From Corynebacterium atypicum (GTDB lineage: Bacteria; Actinomycetota; Actinomycetes; Mycobacteriales; Mycobacteriaceae), in the NCBI RefSeq assembly GCF_000732945.1, contig NZ_CP008944.1, forward strand, positions 2,092,767 through 2,156,766: a DNA stretch of 64,000 nt, written 5' to 3'. This document shows positions 39,853 to 48,876 of this stretch, piece after piece. The position numbers and the translations under genes are program-made. The notes under the pieces were generated by a model that worked only from the letters and a program-made list of their open reading frames with translations, was not told where the DNA came from and searched no databases. Each line of letters begins with the position of its first letter. Position 1 is the stretch's first letter.

Positions 39853-42114
39853 CTAGTTGCCGAACTCGGATGCGATCGCGAGCCCGTAGACGTACATGCC
39901 GTGCTTGGTCTTTTTCCGCACGAATCCGGCTTGTTCGACCGCAGCGTTGAAGTCGACCATCGGGCGCGCCCATCCTGAGGTGTTTTGCGCCCACGCCCGA
40001 TACGTCTGATAGAGGTCACCAGCCCTCTCCGCTAAGCCATCCTCGACGTCGCACGAGTCCTCAAGGAACTGCGAGAACCAGTCGTTATCCTCCTTATAGG
40101 CCTGTGAGGCTTGAACCACCTGAGGCGGGGCTTTGAGCTTGTAGCCCTCACTGTGAATGAGGCGCGCGCCCTCCATAATCCACGTAAGGATTGCTCCGCC
40201 AGCGTGTTCGTAGAGGTGGTCGGCGTAGTTCTTCACATCCGTATCGCCTTCGATGACCGCGTTGAACGGGATGACGATCAGACGCCGCCAGATGCCTGCG
40301 TCCATGGCTCCCACACGCGGCAAATGGTTCGTGTACAAGACCAGCGTGTGGGACGGAGTGAACGCGAAGGGATCCTTAAACTTTTTCTCTGCCGAGATCT
40401 GATCGGTCGAAGCAAGCTGTTTGACGTTCGAGGTTGATAGGCGCATGCCTTCTTCGGTTTCAGCCGCGATCAAGAGCCGTTTACCTCTGGCTTCGGCAAG
40501 TTCGGGTTTGACGTTGCGACGCACCCCGACAGTGAGCGCATCTGCTGAGATCGTGCCCGAATACGTCCCCAACACGCGGGCGATGGTGTTCCAGAAGGTG
40601 GATTTGCCGTTTCGTCCGTCCCCGTAGGCGATGACGAGTGCTTCGACGAAGACTTGCCCGATCGCCGCCAACCCCACAATGCGCTGCACGTAACCAATCA
40701 GCTCAGGATCTCCTTGGAAGAACACGTCAAGCGCGTCGGCCCAGATCTGTGCACCCTCATCGCTGGGGCCGACAGCGGTCTGCTTGGTCAATAGATCGGC
40801 TGGGTTGTGCTCGTGGCTACTACTGTCGCGTAGATCCCAGGTACCTGCCGGGGTGTTGAGCTGGTAGGGGTCGACGTCGAGGTCACGGATACGCACCTGC
40901 AAGATCGGCCCGGCTTCTTTCAACGTGGCCGTGATATTGCGTGACAAACGCCTGGAGAGAACGAACTTGTGATAGTTTTTGGATTCATCCCACGCCTTGA
41001 ATGCTGCGACTTGGGCGGGGTTGAGTTTTGCTAGGCCGCGGGCTTTCGATGAAGCCGATGCCATCACCACGTCAGCACCGGTAGAAACCATGGCTTGCCA
41101 TGTTGTGGCGATAAGGTGTTGTGCTTCTTCAAGTTGACGAGAAGTCAGTTCTTGAACCACTCCTTGTGCGGACAGGTCGTTCTCATCCCACACGCCATGG
41201 TCGTAGACAAGCCACTTGGTAGCCAGCGAGTAGCGGATCTTGTTCGCATACTCGCCAGCCAATGTGTCTGCCTGACCGACATCGGAAAAATCATCCGGAC
41301 GAAGCCCCGCCAACGCCTCATAAGCCTCTGGCGGCAGATAGCCTGGATCAGCAGCGACCTTCGAAGCGAACCTGCACGCGCTATTCCAGATCGTCTGTAA
41401 TTCTCCCTCGCTGAGCGGTGGCTCGCAGAGGTTGGCTTTGCGGTCGAACAGGTCTCGTGCTTGATCGGTCTGCCCGTAGCGGATGAGGACCCTGCCTGCG
41501 AAACGTGAGAGTGTAGCGTTGCGTGACCCTTCACCAATCACGAGAGTGCTTTGATCAAAGGCGGCGAACACGTCGATCTCATCAGCGTCGTCCAACCAAG
41601 CATCGAGCAACTGGTCGCCCTCATGCACCGTAACTTGTGGGTTAGGGGTGCCGTAGATGAAGCGACCGGCATCCAGAGCATTGCGATCAAAGAAACCAAA
41701 GCGCGATGCCAGGCGATGCTTCAATCCCGCGTATTCGTCCGCGTTCGTGATCGTGTGGATTGGGAAGTAGACGTGGAAACGCGGCCTCGCCGATACCACA
41801 CCCTTCGCCTTCATGTGATTACGGGAGGTGGCGGTCATGAACTCCACACCAGACATCAACTCGCCGAGCTTCTCAGGCGTGATCCACTCGGTGTGGGTTT
41901 CGGTGTGGTCGTTATCGATATCCATGACCACGCAATCCGAAGACATGAACGCTGCAGTTGAGCGGCGGTCATTCACGTAGGTGGCTGCCACGTGATCGAA
42001 ACCCGCGACTGCCGACAGCGACGCCGCGTCCGTGACGGTGTGGCTGTTCGGGTAGTGGTTGTTATTCCGTACGCCGCTCACATTCGCGGCGCACAGGGTG
42101 AAGGGCGTGGTCAT
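39853..42114 (-). CDS. D5/P4-type primase-helicase
   Basis: 753 residues. An N-terminal primase-polymerase-like region (about 1-190, with VVMDIDND and RPRFHVYF) is followed by a PriCT/D5_N middle and a superfamily 3 helicase: Walker A YGDGRNGKSTFW (about 500), Walker B-like LLIAAETEEG, and sensor TNHLPRVGAMDAGIWRR. It unwinds and primes phage DNA, probably acting at the origin just downstream. Overlaps its upstream gene by four bases. Confidence 0.9.
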   Translation of the reverse strand: MTTPFTLCAANVSGVRNNNHYPNSHTVTDAASLSAVAGFDHVAATYVNDRRSTAAFMSSDCVVMDIDNDHTETHTEWITPEKLGELMSGVEFMTATSRNHMKAKGVVSARPRFHVYFPIHTITNADEYAGLKHRLASRFGFFDRNALDAGRFIYGTPNPQVTVHEGDQLLDAWLDDADEIDVFAAFDQSTLVIGEGSRNATLSRFAGRVLIRYGQTDQARDLFDRKANLCEPPLSEGELQTIWNSACRFASKVAADPGYLPPEAYEALAGLRPDDFSDVGQADTLAGEYANKIRYSLATKWLVYDHGVWDENDLSAQGVVQELTSRQLEEAQHLIATTWQAMVSTGADVVMASASSKARGLAKLNPAQVAAFKAWDESKNYHKFVLSRRLSRNITATLKEAGPILQVRIRDLDVDPYQLNTPAGTWDLRDSSSHEHNPADLLTKQTAVGPSDEGAQIWADALDVFFQGDPELIGYVQRIVGLAAIGQVFVEALVIAYGDGRNGKSTFWNTIARVLGTYSGTISADALTVGVRRNVKPELAEARGKRLLIAAETEEGMRLSTSNVKQLASTDQISAEKKFKDPFAFTPSHTLVLYTNHLPRVGAMDAGIWRRLIVIPFNAVIEGDTDVKNYADHLYEHAGGAILTWIMEGARLIHSEGYKLKAPPQVVQASQAYKEDNDWFSQFLEDSCDVEDGLAERAGDLYQTYRAWAQNTSGWARPMVDFNAAVEQAGFVRKKTKHGMYVYGLAIASEFGN

Positions 42115-42548
42115 GGGGTGACCTCCTTGAAATCAGAATCGAAAAACTTAATGGGCAACTCGAGGTCGCGTGCCCACCCGATCTCTAAGCGCATACCAGG
42201 GCTGACGTGTCCGACATATGCCCAGAAGGCTTCGCACTTGGCGAGCAGCACACGGTTGAAAAACATCGCCAGCTCCCGCTGATCAAAATCGGTGTCATCC
42301 ATGAACTGCGGGAACAGCAGGTGTGGGGCGAATAGGATTTTGCCCGCGCCCACTGCAAATCCACAGAATTGACGGGCCAGCTCCACGTTCGCCTCGGTGT
42401 CGCCCGAGTAGGGCGAGCAGATATAAACCAAGGGCCGGTAACCGAACAGTTCACGCTGGAGCTTCTTGAGCGCGTGGTAGCTCGTCAGGTCCAGATAGCC
42501 TTCGGTGTTCTTCTTCGAAAACCCAATATCAAGAGTCGCGACGGTCAT
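42111..42548 (-). CDS. DUF7768/DUF4406-like protein (nucleoside deoxyribosyltransferase fold)
   Basis: 145 residues. VYICSPYSGDTEANVELARQ and the later AYVGHVSPGMRLEIGWARDL are the signature of this family, which shares the fold of nucleoside 2-deoxyribosyltransferases. Frequent in Gram-positive phage replication modules; role unproven. Start and stop overlap both neighbours by four bases. Confidence 0.8.
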   Translation of the reverse strand: MTVATLDIGFSKKNTEGYLDLTSYHALKKLQRELFGYRPLVYICSPYSGDTEANVELARQFCGFAVGAGKILFAPHLLFPQFMDDTDFDQRELAMFFNRVLLAKCEAFWAYVGHVSPGMRLEIGWARDLELPIKFFDSDFKEVTP

Positions 42549-43309
42549 GCTTGCACCTGACCTTCACGCTCAATCACCGGCAGAATGCCGAGCTGGTTCT
42601 TCAAAAGGTCGTAGATGAACAAGCGACCCTTCTGGGTCCAGTACATGTGGGTCGCGGTTTTACCTTCGCCGTATTCGTGGGTCTTGGACTGGGTGTAGCC
42701 CTGCTCGGCGTACTTGGCATAGAGGAACCAGCGGCCAGACTGATGGAACTGCACGTGAGCATCACGCAGAATGCGGTTGAGCTTCTTCGCGGAAAGTCCG
42801 TAGTCCTTCGCAATCGCCGTCGTCGTCAGGAGTGAATCGGACTGCAACACAACGTCGTAGTACGAGACTTTCGGTGCCGCTTCAAGTAGCGCTTGCTCTG
42901 CGGCCAGGCGCTTGGCTCGCTCGGCACGCAGCGTGGCGATGGCATGCTCAAGGAACTCATCGTCAACGAGGAGTTCGTCGTATGCGTACATGCCGTGGCG
43001 GCGAATCGTCGGTAGCACTTCATCGAACACCCATGCTTCGAACTTCTGCGCTGCCGGGAGTTTGGAGGAGATGATGAGGCGGTAGAGGTCGCCTTCAGCA
43101 ATGAAGCGAACCTGCTGGATTCCACCAGCGGTCTCAAGGGGGTGGTAATTTGCCACCCCCTTGCAGTGCAGCTTCACCGCGTTCGTCGCATCCTGGTAGC
43201 CGAGCGCGGTGGCGACGTCCTTGCCGCAGAAAAGGATCTGACCATCATTGGTGGTGGTTCGGATCGTGCCGAACACGTCGTTGGTGAATGTTTGAATCTG
43301 GTTTCCCAT
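42545..43309 (-). CDS. BRO-N/KilAC phage antirepressor
   Basis: 254 residues from the ATG at 43309 (MGNQIQTFTND), after GGAAGGAACCCC. BRO-N domain at about 5-110 (DVATALGYQDATNAV, KFEAWVFDEVLPTIRRHGMY), and KilAC/ANT domain at about 130-250 (TTTAIAKDYGLSAKKLNRIL, QKGRLFIYDLLK). Antirepressors of this type free the phage from its repressor. Here it lies within the replication operon; copy 2 of element A is 67 bases upstream. Confidence 0.9.
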   Translation of the reverse strand: MGNQIQTFTNDVFGTIRTTTNDGQILFCGKDVATALGYQDATNAVKLHCKGVANYHPLETAGGIQQVRFIAEGDLYRLIISSKLPAAQKFEAWVFDEVLPTIRRHGMYAYDELLVDDEFLEHAIATLRAERAKRLAAEQALLEAAPKVSYYDVVLQSDSLLTTTAIAKDYGLSAKKLNRILRDAHVQFHQSGRWFLYAKYAEQGYTQSKTHEYGEGKTATHMYWTQKGRLFIYDLLKNQLGILPVIEREGQVQA

Positions 43310-43347
43310 GGCGGGGTTCCTTCCCGAGACCCCGTCGAGAAAAAGTC

Positions 43348-43361
43348 GTGCCGGTCGGCAC
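43348..43361. repeat. 14-bp palindrome upstream of the antirepressor gene
   Basis: GTGCCGGTCGGCAC, perfect arms of six bases. It lies between element A copy 2 and the antirepressor start. The arm TGCCGAC (minus strand) can also pair with GTCGGCA inside element A. Could be an operator or part of a leader structure. Confidence 0.4.
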
Positions 43362-43375
43362 AAGGGTTAAGGGCC

Positions 43376-43411
43376 TCACCCCACTGCCGACGAACCTAAA
43401 AGTGTTAAATC
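43376..43411 (-). repeat. Start-associated element A, copy 2
   Basis: Same 16- and 10-base blocks as the other two copies, with a different ten-base spacer (GAACCTAAAA on the plus strand). 67 bases upstream of the antirepressor start. Confidence 0.75.
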
Positions 43412-43465
43412 CGCGCCGGGTATACCCCGCAGACAAACAGTGCTGCGCGAGTGAACATGGGTGGC

Positions 43466-43648
43466 ATGAGTGAGATTGATAAGGCCACGGTGTGGGCGAT
43501 GGCGAAAAACATGCGCCTATTCGCCTTGATGGAATATCTGCGCAACCTCGACAACGACCCAGCACCGAACGCTGCGAATCAGCAAATCGCCGCTTATCTG
43601 CGAGAGTTCATGGAAACCGACCCGAAGCTGCTGCTCGGCGACGAGTAG
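43466..43648 (+). CDS. Small helical protein on the plus strand, unknown
   Basis: 60 residues, MSEIDKATVWAMAKNMRLF and on, strongly helical and amphipathic, ending LLLGDE. In-frame starts at 43451 and 43457 are possible; the ribosome-binding site is weak. It fills the 340 bases between antirepressor and polymerase genes and converges with the polymerase (three-base gap). The opposite strand has no convincing gene here. Balanced composition suggests a real protein. Function unknown. Confidence 0.5.
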   Translation: MSEIDKATVWAMAKNMRLFALMEYLRNLDNDPAPNAANQQIAAYLREFMETDPKLLLGDE

Positions 43649-43651
43649 GAG

Positions 43652-45619
43652 TTAGTCCTTGCGGTAGTAGCCGCACTCGTAACCGTCCGCATCCAACGGC
43701 AAACCGTCGGCCCAGGCTGGGAGCGTGGACATGAGCTGGCACGCATCGGTGACGGTGAAGCCCGAATCCAGAGGTTCGTCGATGACGATTTCGTCGTGAA
43801 CATGCATCACGATCTGATGCCCATCTTGCGCTACTGCGTGCATACCGGTGACGAGAAGGTCACGCGCGATCGCCTGAACGATATTCTCGACCAACTTGCC
43901 GCCGTAGGTTTCGAGCTGCCCCCAGCGACGTGCAGTGGTGGTTCCGGTGTAGGTGATGGACGTGCCACCCCAACGATTCTCACCCAGACGCGGCTGCACA
44001 TACGCTAATCTCCTGCCTGAGGGCAATTCGATGAAGAGAATCCCAGACTCGACACTGAACCGTAGCTTCCGTAGACGGATTGGTTGACGAGACGTGATGG
44101 CGGCGATCGCGGCTTCTTCGACGTCTGCCCAGAGCTGAACGATGTGTGGATTAGCTTGCCGCCATGCATCCACGACTGGTTTGAGCTCATGCTCAGCTAA
44201 GCCCATGGTGAGGGCTCCCATGGCTTTAAGCGCACCAGCTGACCCTTGATAACCACAGCTTAGGGTCGCAATTTTCCCTTTCTGCCGTAGCTCGCCGTTG
44301 ATGCCGTGTTTTTCGACTGGGACGCCAAACATGCGCGACGCGGTCTCGCAGTAGAGGTCTTTGCCCTCACGGAAGGCGGCCAGGGTGGTTGTTTCTCCTG
44401 CGAGCCAGGCTATGACGCGCGCCTCGATTGCAGAAAAGTCAGCGACGATAAACCTGTGCCCCGGAGAAGGAATAAAGGCGGTACGAATAAGTTGGCTGAG
44501 CGTGTCGGGCACAGACTCGTAGAGCAGCTCCAACGCATCAAGATTACCCGCCCTGACCAGAGTTCGGGCTTGGTCGAGATCAGGCAGATAGTTCCTGGGC
44601 AAGTTCTGTACCTGCACGAGGCGTCCGGCGAAGCGCCCGGTGCGTCCTGCTCCGTAGAACTGGATGAGCCCACGCGCCCGGCCGTCGCCGCCTGCGACGT
44701 TTTGCATCGCCTGGTATTTCTTGACGCTGGATTTCGCTAGATCGCCGCGCAGTTCGAGGACTTCTTTCACCTCGCCAGTGGCGGTATCGAGGGCTGCATC
44801 GACGTCGGCTTTCGCTAGTGATTCGAGTTCGCAGCCGTGGTTGTGGAGCCATTGTTTGAGCTGGATCGGCGAGTTCGGATTCTCCAACCCAGTCAATGTC
44901 TGTGCCCGAGCGAGTGTGGCGTTGCGGTGGTGTTCGTCCACGGCAACGGCATTATCGACGAGCGTGTGGTCGAGGAGAATCCCAGCATCATTGATCCGTT
45001 GGTCGAGGTCGTAGGTGTCCCACTCGGACTCCGGCATCGGGAACGATGAGAGCCGCTCGTGGATGGCAAGTTCGACTTCGACGTCACGACGGTTGTAGTC
45101 GATAAATCTCGCCCAGCCGGGCGGGTCAGCTGATGGTGGGTTCCTGCGTTTTCCACCGTTGAGCACTGAGGGTGTGGTGGGAGTGCAGAATTGCTTGATC
45201 AACTTGCGGCCGGCGCTGTCCTTTTGAACATTGAGGTTGAGGACAGTGGCCACTGCGTCGAGGCTCATTGGTAAACCGAGGTAGGCGGACCAGATCATGG
45301 TGCAGCGCCACTGAGGCGGATCAAGAAACTCCTCAGTGAGGAGGTCTGGGTGGTGGCGGCGCAGCCACGCCGAGAGTGCGACTCGCTCGAAGGCGGCGTT
45401 ATGCGCCCACTTGACCACATCCGGATCCACCAGTGCCGCCAGAGCCTCATCGGGCAGGGCCTCGCCGCTGGCAAGATCCACCACCTCAACCGGGTCACCG
45501 TCAATCGAATATCCGAAGAGAAGCAGGTCAAAGTCTGGGTGGTCGGCATACGGGTAAACACCCGTCTTGGCGAGCCGAACAGGGCTGAAAGATTCAATAT
45601 CGCAGAAGAGTGTTCGCAT
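43652..45619 (-). CDS. Phage DNA polymerase, family A with 3'-5' exonuclease
   Basis: 655 residues from the ATG at 45619 (MRTLFCDIES), after AAAGGAACCCC. Exonuclease motif CDIES near residue 8 and conserved acidic residues later. Polymerase motif A VADFSAIEARVIAWLAGE (about 385), motif B RQKGKIATLSCGYQGSAGA (about 435), motif C MHVHDEIVID (about 620). It is the replicative polymerase of the phage and works with the primase-helicase. Confidence 0.94.
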   Translation of the reverse strand: MRTLFCDIESFSPVRLAKTGVYPYADHPDFDLLLFGYSIDGDPVEVVDLASGEALPDEALAALVDPDVVKWAHNAAFERVALSAWLRRHHPDLLTEEFLDPPQWRCTMIWSAYLGLPMSLDAVATVLNLNVQKDSAGRKLIKQFCTPTTPSVLNGGKRRNPPSADPPGWARFIDYNRRDVEVELAIHERLSSFPMPESEWDTYDLDQRINDAGILLDHTLVDNAVAVDEHHRNATLARAQTLTGLENPNSPIQLKQWLHNHGCELESLAKADVDAALDTATGEVKEVLELRGDLAKSSVKKYQAMQNVAGGDGRARGLIQFYGAGRTGRFAGRLVQVQNLPRNYLPDLDQARTLVRAGNLDALELLYESVPDTLSQLIRTAFIPSPGHRFIVADFSAIEARVIAWLAGETTTLAAFREGKDLYCETASRMFGVPVEKHGINGELRQKGKIATLSCGYQGSAGALKAMGALTMGLAEHELKPVVDAWRQANPHIVQLWADVEEAAIAAITSRQPIRLRKLRFSVESGILFIELPSGRRLAYVQPRLGENRWGGTSITYTGTTTARRWGQLETYGGKLVENIVQAIARDLLVTGMHAVAQDGHQIVMHVHDEIVIDEPLDSGFTVTDACQLMSTLPAWADGLPLDADGYECGYYRKD

Positions 45620-45697
45620 GACGGGGTTCCTTTCACATAGAGGAAAATGTGGAGGGAACCAACAAGATGTGCTGATTCCCTCCACGTGTGGGGATGG

Positions 45698-46249
45698 TTA
45701 GTTCAGGAAGTTGTCATCAGCGGCGAAGGAACCGAAGTCGGTCTCAGCGCTCACGCGGCCACCACCGAGACTCTCGCCGTCACGGGTCTTTTGAATGTTG
45801 CCGAGTCCGCACGCCACACCCTTGTTCCCGTTCCTGTTGAAGCTGTAGAAGGACAGGGATACTCGTGCGTAGCAGCCCGAGTAGACCTCGCCGCGGTCAA
45901 GAATCGGCGCGACGCTCTGATCGACGATCTGCGGAGCTGTCAGAGAGTTTGCGTTGAGGAAGTAGGCGCCCTTGTAGGCTTCATCGTCACGCTCAATATC
46001 CCCATCACGCAACGGAAGCTTCAAGGCAGCCTTGTTCGGGCGCTTCCCACCAAACTTGGCAATACCGGCCTCGATGGCCGCGTCCACGGCCTTCTCAATG
46101 GCTGCGATGGTGGATGTGTCGGACTTCGGGATGATCAGGGAGACGGAGTACTTGGGTTTTCCGCCTTGGATGGAGTTCGGCTCCCAAATATGGGCATAAC
46201 TGAGGCGTACTTCGCCGGTGACGATACGGGTCGGATTAGTCGTTGTCAT
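45698..46249 (-). CDS. DUF2815 protein, probable ssDNA-binding protein
   Basis: 183 residues starting with the family pattern IVTGEVRLSYAHIWEPNSI. Acidic C-terminus (AETDFGSFAADDNFLN) like other single-stranded DNA-binding proteins. Always between DUF2800 and polymerase genes in such modules, as here. Structural prediction for the family suggests an OB fold like T7 gp2.5, which is inference. Confidence 0.85.
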   Translation of the reverse strand: MTTTNPTRIVTGEVRLSYAHIWEPNSIQGGKPKYSVSLIIPKSDTSTIAAIEKAVDAAIEAGIAKFGGKRPNKAALKLPLRDGDIERDDEAYKGAYFLNANSLTAPQIVDQSVAPILDRGEVYSGCYARVSLSFYSFNRNGNKGVACGLGNIQKTRDGESLGGGRVSAETDFGSFAADDNFLN

Positions 46250-46272
46250 AATCTTGTTCTTCTTTCTGTTCG

Positions 46273-47412
46273 TTACTTGTTTGGTTGGAAATCGGTGGCC
46301 GCACTCACCAGGTCAAGCGGCGGCCGTTTGTCGGATGCAGGCACCAGGGTTGGTTTTCCTGCAGGTTTGGTTACGAGGTCACCGAGGACCTCGTTGAAGG
46401 TAGGTTTGCCCATGAGCTTTTCCATGGCTGTGAGGGTGATGAGCTTTCGGTCCCAGATGTCCCTATAGCCAGCCGCTTCCGCCGCTGCAGCCACCTCTTT
46501 CTCAGAGGTGTATTTGCGTATCGACCGTCCGGCGACGAGCTTGAACCCCTCAAAGACCACTCCCTGGTTGACGGCCTTGGAAAGGGCGTAGGCTTCCACG
46601 TCGGATGCCCAGGACTTCAGATCCGGAATCTTCGCTAGTACGTCAGCGATCTCTGCATCACTCAGTTCTGCTGGTGGGGCGAACTCCAACTTGGCAAGTT
46701 GAAGATTGGCTTCGGCTCGTGCTCGACACGTTGGCGCGATACGACAGAACTGACACCACGAGCCTGGACAAAACTCACCCTCACCTACGGCTGCGAGCTC
46801 GGCTTTCGGTTTCACCTTGGCCTCAGCCCAGGCTTCAAGTTCTGCGACGGTGATGCTCCAGGTGTTGACGTTGGATCGGCGTGGCTGGAAGATCGTCACC
46901 TCCACCGTCTCGATGTCATACAGGCTCCCGAACGCATGGAGCGCTCCGAGGACGTAAAGCATGAGTTGCGGGTTCTGCTCGGCTTCAACCAACACACCTT
47001 GCCCGTACTTCAGATCAATGATCTGGAGTGTGGGTTCAGCGATGATAACGGCGTCGCCGGTGCCGAACCCGCCCGGCACAATGTGGGAGAAGTCGAGACG
47101 CTGCTCGATCAGCACCTGCGGATCACCACAGGCCTCCCGAGCCAGCGAGACGTGCTCCTGGATGAAGGCGACGTAATCATCGGTGTAGTGCTCCATCTCG
47201 GTATCGATCCAGTCGGATTCCGGCTTGAACGCGGGTGCCTGGTGGAGGGCGCACCGCAGTTTCCACTCTGCGAGGGCGTGTGCGACGGTGCCCTGCTCGG
47301 CAGCCGATGACGAAGAATCCGGCTCGCGGGACTCCAGGACGGCGCTGGGCGGGCAGTTCAACCACCGGTGCGCACCCGACGCCGACAACAACGCGTGATC
47401 ACTCGGAGCCAT
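46273..47412 (-). CDS. DUF2800 RecB/Cas4-like nuclease
   Basis: 379 residues. PD-(D/E)xK nuclease core with GFGTGDAVIIAEPTLQIIDLK (D then D-x-K) near residue 120 and the cysteine motif CPGSWCQFCRIAPTCRARA near 215, which may bind an iron-sulfur cluster as in Cas4 and AddB. Probably processes ends in phage recombination. It overlaps the gene upstream by 14 bases. Confidence 0.87.
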   Translation of the reverse strand: MAPSDHALLSASGAHRWLNCPPSAVLESREPDSSSSAAEQGTVAHALAEWKLRCALHQAPAFKPESDWIDTEMEHYTDDYVAFIQEHVSLAREACGDPQVLIEQRLDFSHIVPGGFGTGDAVIIAEPTLQIIDLKYGQGVLVEAEQNPQLMLYVLGALHAFGSLYDIETVEVTIFQPRRSNVNTWSITVAELEAWAEAKVKPKAELAAVGEGEFCPGSWCQFCRIAPTCRARAEANLQLAKLEFAPPAELSDAEIADVLAKIPDLKSWASDVEAYALSKAVNQGVVFEGFKLVAGRSIRKYTSEKEVAAAAEAAGYRDIWDRKLITLTAMEKLMGKPTFNEVLGDLVTKPAGKPTLVPASDKRPPLDLVSAATDFQPNK

Positions 47413-47806
47413 CAGCTAACCCCTGTGCCTTGGCGAGCAGCCATGAGTATTTGGCCGGGTCGACCGCCGAGAGCTTGTCTGCGCCGGTGGCGACGATCAG
47501 TTCCCGTACCTGCTCGGTCATGCCCTGACTGGAGAGCCCGGCGAGGACGCCACGCACCTGCACCAACGACACAGGCTCAGGTGCCGGTTCGGGTGCCTGC
47601 TGGTGGGTGGTCCTGTACTCAGCAGCCGCTTCTTCCAGCGCAGGTTGTGCCAGTTGGGCGGCGGCGATCGGACGCGCACCGGGCATCCCGGCATGATCCT
47701 CGAACCCTTCCCACGCGGTCTCCTCAATCGCGGCCGCAAGCATCGTCACGCCTTCGGCGATCCGGTTCAACGCTGCGATGTGCTTGTTCGCATCGGTGAC
47801 GTTCAC
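47399..47806 (-). CDS. Phage protein, unknown
   Basis: 135 residues: a helical N-terminal part, a Pro/Glu-rich hinge (QQAPEPAPEPVSL) and a C-terminal helical domain (VRGVLAGLSSQGMTEQVREL). The arrangement resembles small ssDNA annealing or accessory proteins that sit before DUF2800 in many phages, but no family can be named. Tightly overlapping with both neighbours. Confidence 0.7.
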   Translation of the reverse strand: MNVTDANKHIAALNRIAEGVTMLAAAIEETAWEGFEDHAGMPGARPIAAAQLAQPALEEAAAEYRTTHQQAPEPAPEPVSLVQVRGVLAGLSSQGMTEQVRELIVATGADKLSAVDPAKYSWLLAKAQGLADGSE

Positions 47807-48057
47807 GCCGCATCACCACCCTCACGGGTGACACCTGCCGCGTCGGCCAGCGCCATCAGGTCGTCGTCGGTTTCGGCGATGTCGATCTGCTTGACCGAGT
47901 TGCCGGGCACGACGATGGTGACGCGCTGCTTGCGACCCAGGAGCTTGCGCATGATGCGTCCGCGCAGGGTGACTGTGCGGGTGCCGACGATCCCCGGATC
48001 ATCGGGGATGTGCTTGGCGATATGGAGCTTGAGCCGATGCTGGGTCATCTCCTTCAC
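47803..48057 (-). CDS. Small phage protein, unknown
   Basis: 84 residues, basic middle (TRTVTLRGRIMRKLLGRKQRV), beta-rich. The GTG at 48057 overlaps the stop of the sigma-like gene (GTGA) with AAGG upstream; MTQHRLKL three codons in is an alternative. Element A copy 3 lies 44 bases upstream. Confidence 0.68.
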   Translation of the reverse strand: MKEMTQHRLKLHIAKHIPDDPGIVGTRTVTLRGRIMRKLLGRKQRVTIVVPGNSVKQIDIAETDDDLMALADAAGVTREGGDAA

Positions 48058-48833
48058 CTGCCTTCCTTACTGGTGGGAGTGGCCCGGGTGGCTGCTCCCT
48101 TCACCCCACTGCCGACACCATCGGAAGTGTTAAATCGCGTCGCCTCCACCGCTGCGCGAAGGACCGCAGCTGCTTCCTTGAACAGTTGTGAGACCCGGGC
48201 TCGCGACAGGCCCAGGGCGCGGGCAACATCAGACTGCTTCATGTCCGCGCCGACGAGCATCAGCTCCATCACTTGTTTGTGCTTGCCCTCCAGGCCAGCG
48301 ATCGCCTCCCGCAGCGCTTGGAATTCGCGGGCCTTCCGAGCGGTGTCTTCAGCGGCGATCAGCTGGTCTTCGGGCGACGCGGTGATATCCTCGACAACCG
48401 CAGATGGATCGTCGGACTTGTCAACAACGAATTCCGGTTCACGGTCGATCTCCATGAACCAGTCGAGCGACCACGGCGCGTTTTTCGGCACCCGGCAGCC
48501 ACGGCGCGGGCCGCACCCGGCACCGCAGCTGCACTTGCGAGCGCCGGGGCCACGATCACCCCGGTAGGCCTCGTGGAAGACGGCCTCTTCCTGCCTGGCC
48601 ATGTCATCGAGAATCTGCTGCGGATGCCTCGGCTTGATCTCATCGACCGGACGGCCTGTCTGTTGGGCGCGTTCACGCCGGTCGGTTTTCACCATCACGG
48701 CAAACTCGCCGGGGTCGATCTCGTAGACGTCGGTGATGGATTCGTGCTTGTTGTTGTCGGCTTCGTGCTTAAAGCGGATTGTGAGCGCAGCGTTGTTGTT
48801 CTGCGTTTCCTGCGCGTCCGTACGCTTGGACAT
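48054..48833 (-). CDS. Sigma-70 region 4-like phage regulator
   Basis: 259 residues from the ATG at 48833 (MSKRTDAQ), after AGGAG. A cysteine cluster at about 100-115 (RKCSCGAGCGPRRGCRV) may bind metal. The C-terminal part has a sigma region 4 helix-turn-helix (KQVMELMLVGADMKQSDVAR then ALGLSRARVSQLFKEA). The last 25 residues (RFNTSDGVGSGVKG) are encoded by element A copy 3 and may not belong to the folded protein. As second gene of the early operon it may direct early or middle transcription. Confidence 0.8.
   Translation of the reverse strand: MSKRTDAQETQNNNAALTIRFKHEADNNKHESITDVYEIDPGEFAVMVKTDRRERAQQTGRPVDEIKPRHPQQILDDMARQEEAVFHEAYRGDRGPGARKCSCGAGCGPRRGCRVPKNAPWSLDWFMEIDREPEFVVDKSDDPSAVVEDITASPEDQLIAAEDTARKAREFQALREAIAGLEGKHKQVMELMLVGADMKQSDVARALGLSRARVSQLFKEAAAVLRAAVEATRFNTSDGVGSGVKGAATRATPTSKEGR
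48101..48136 (-). repeat. Start-associated element A, copy 3
   Basis: Identical blocks to the other copies; spacer ACCATCGGAA on the plus strand. Here the element lies inside the 3' end of the sigma-like gene, 44 bases before the next start codon. Confidence 0.75.
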
Positions 48834-48876
48834 TGGGGATCTCCTGTCGGATTGGGATCCGCAGGAGTCCGCCACG

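Noticed and set aside
43245..43565. 106-codon leftward frame over element A copy 2
   Set aside because: No start signals and a random composition; it overlaps the antirepressor start. The peptide pattern FNT-VGSG is only the translated repeat.
12860..48136. Element A copies as a CRISPR array
   Set aside because: Only three copies, tens of kilobases apart, with constant ten-base gaps inside and no spacers or cas genes.
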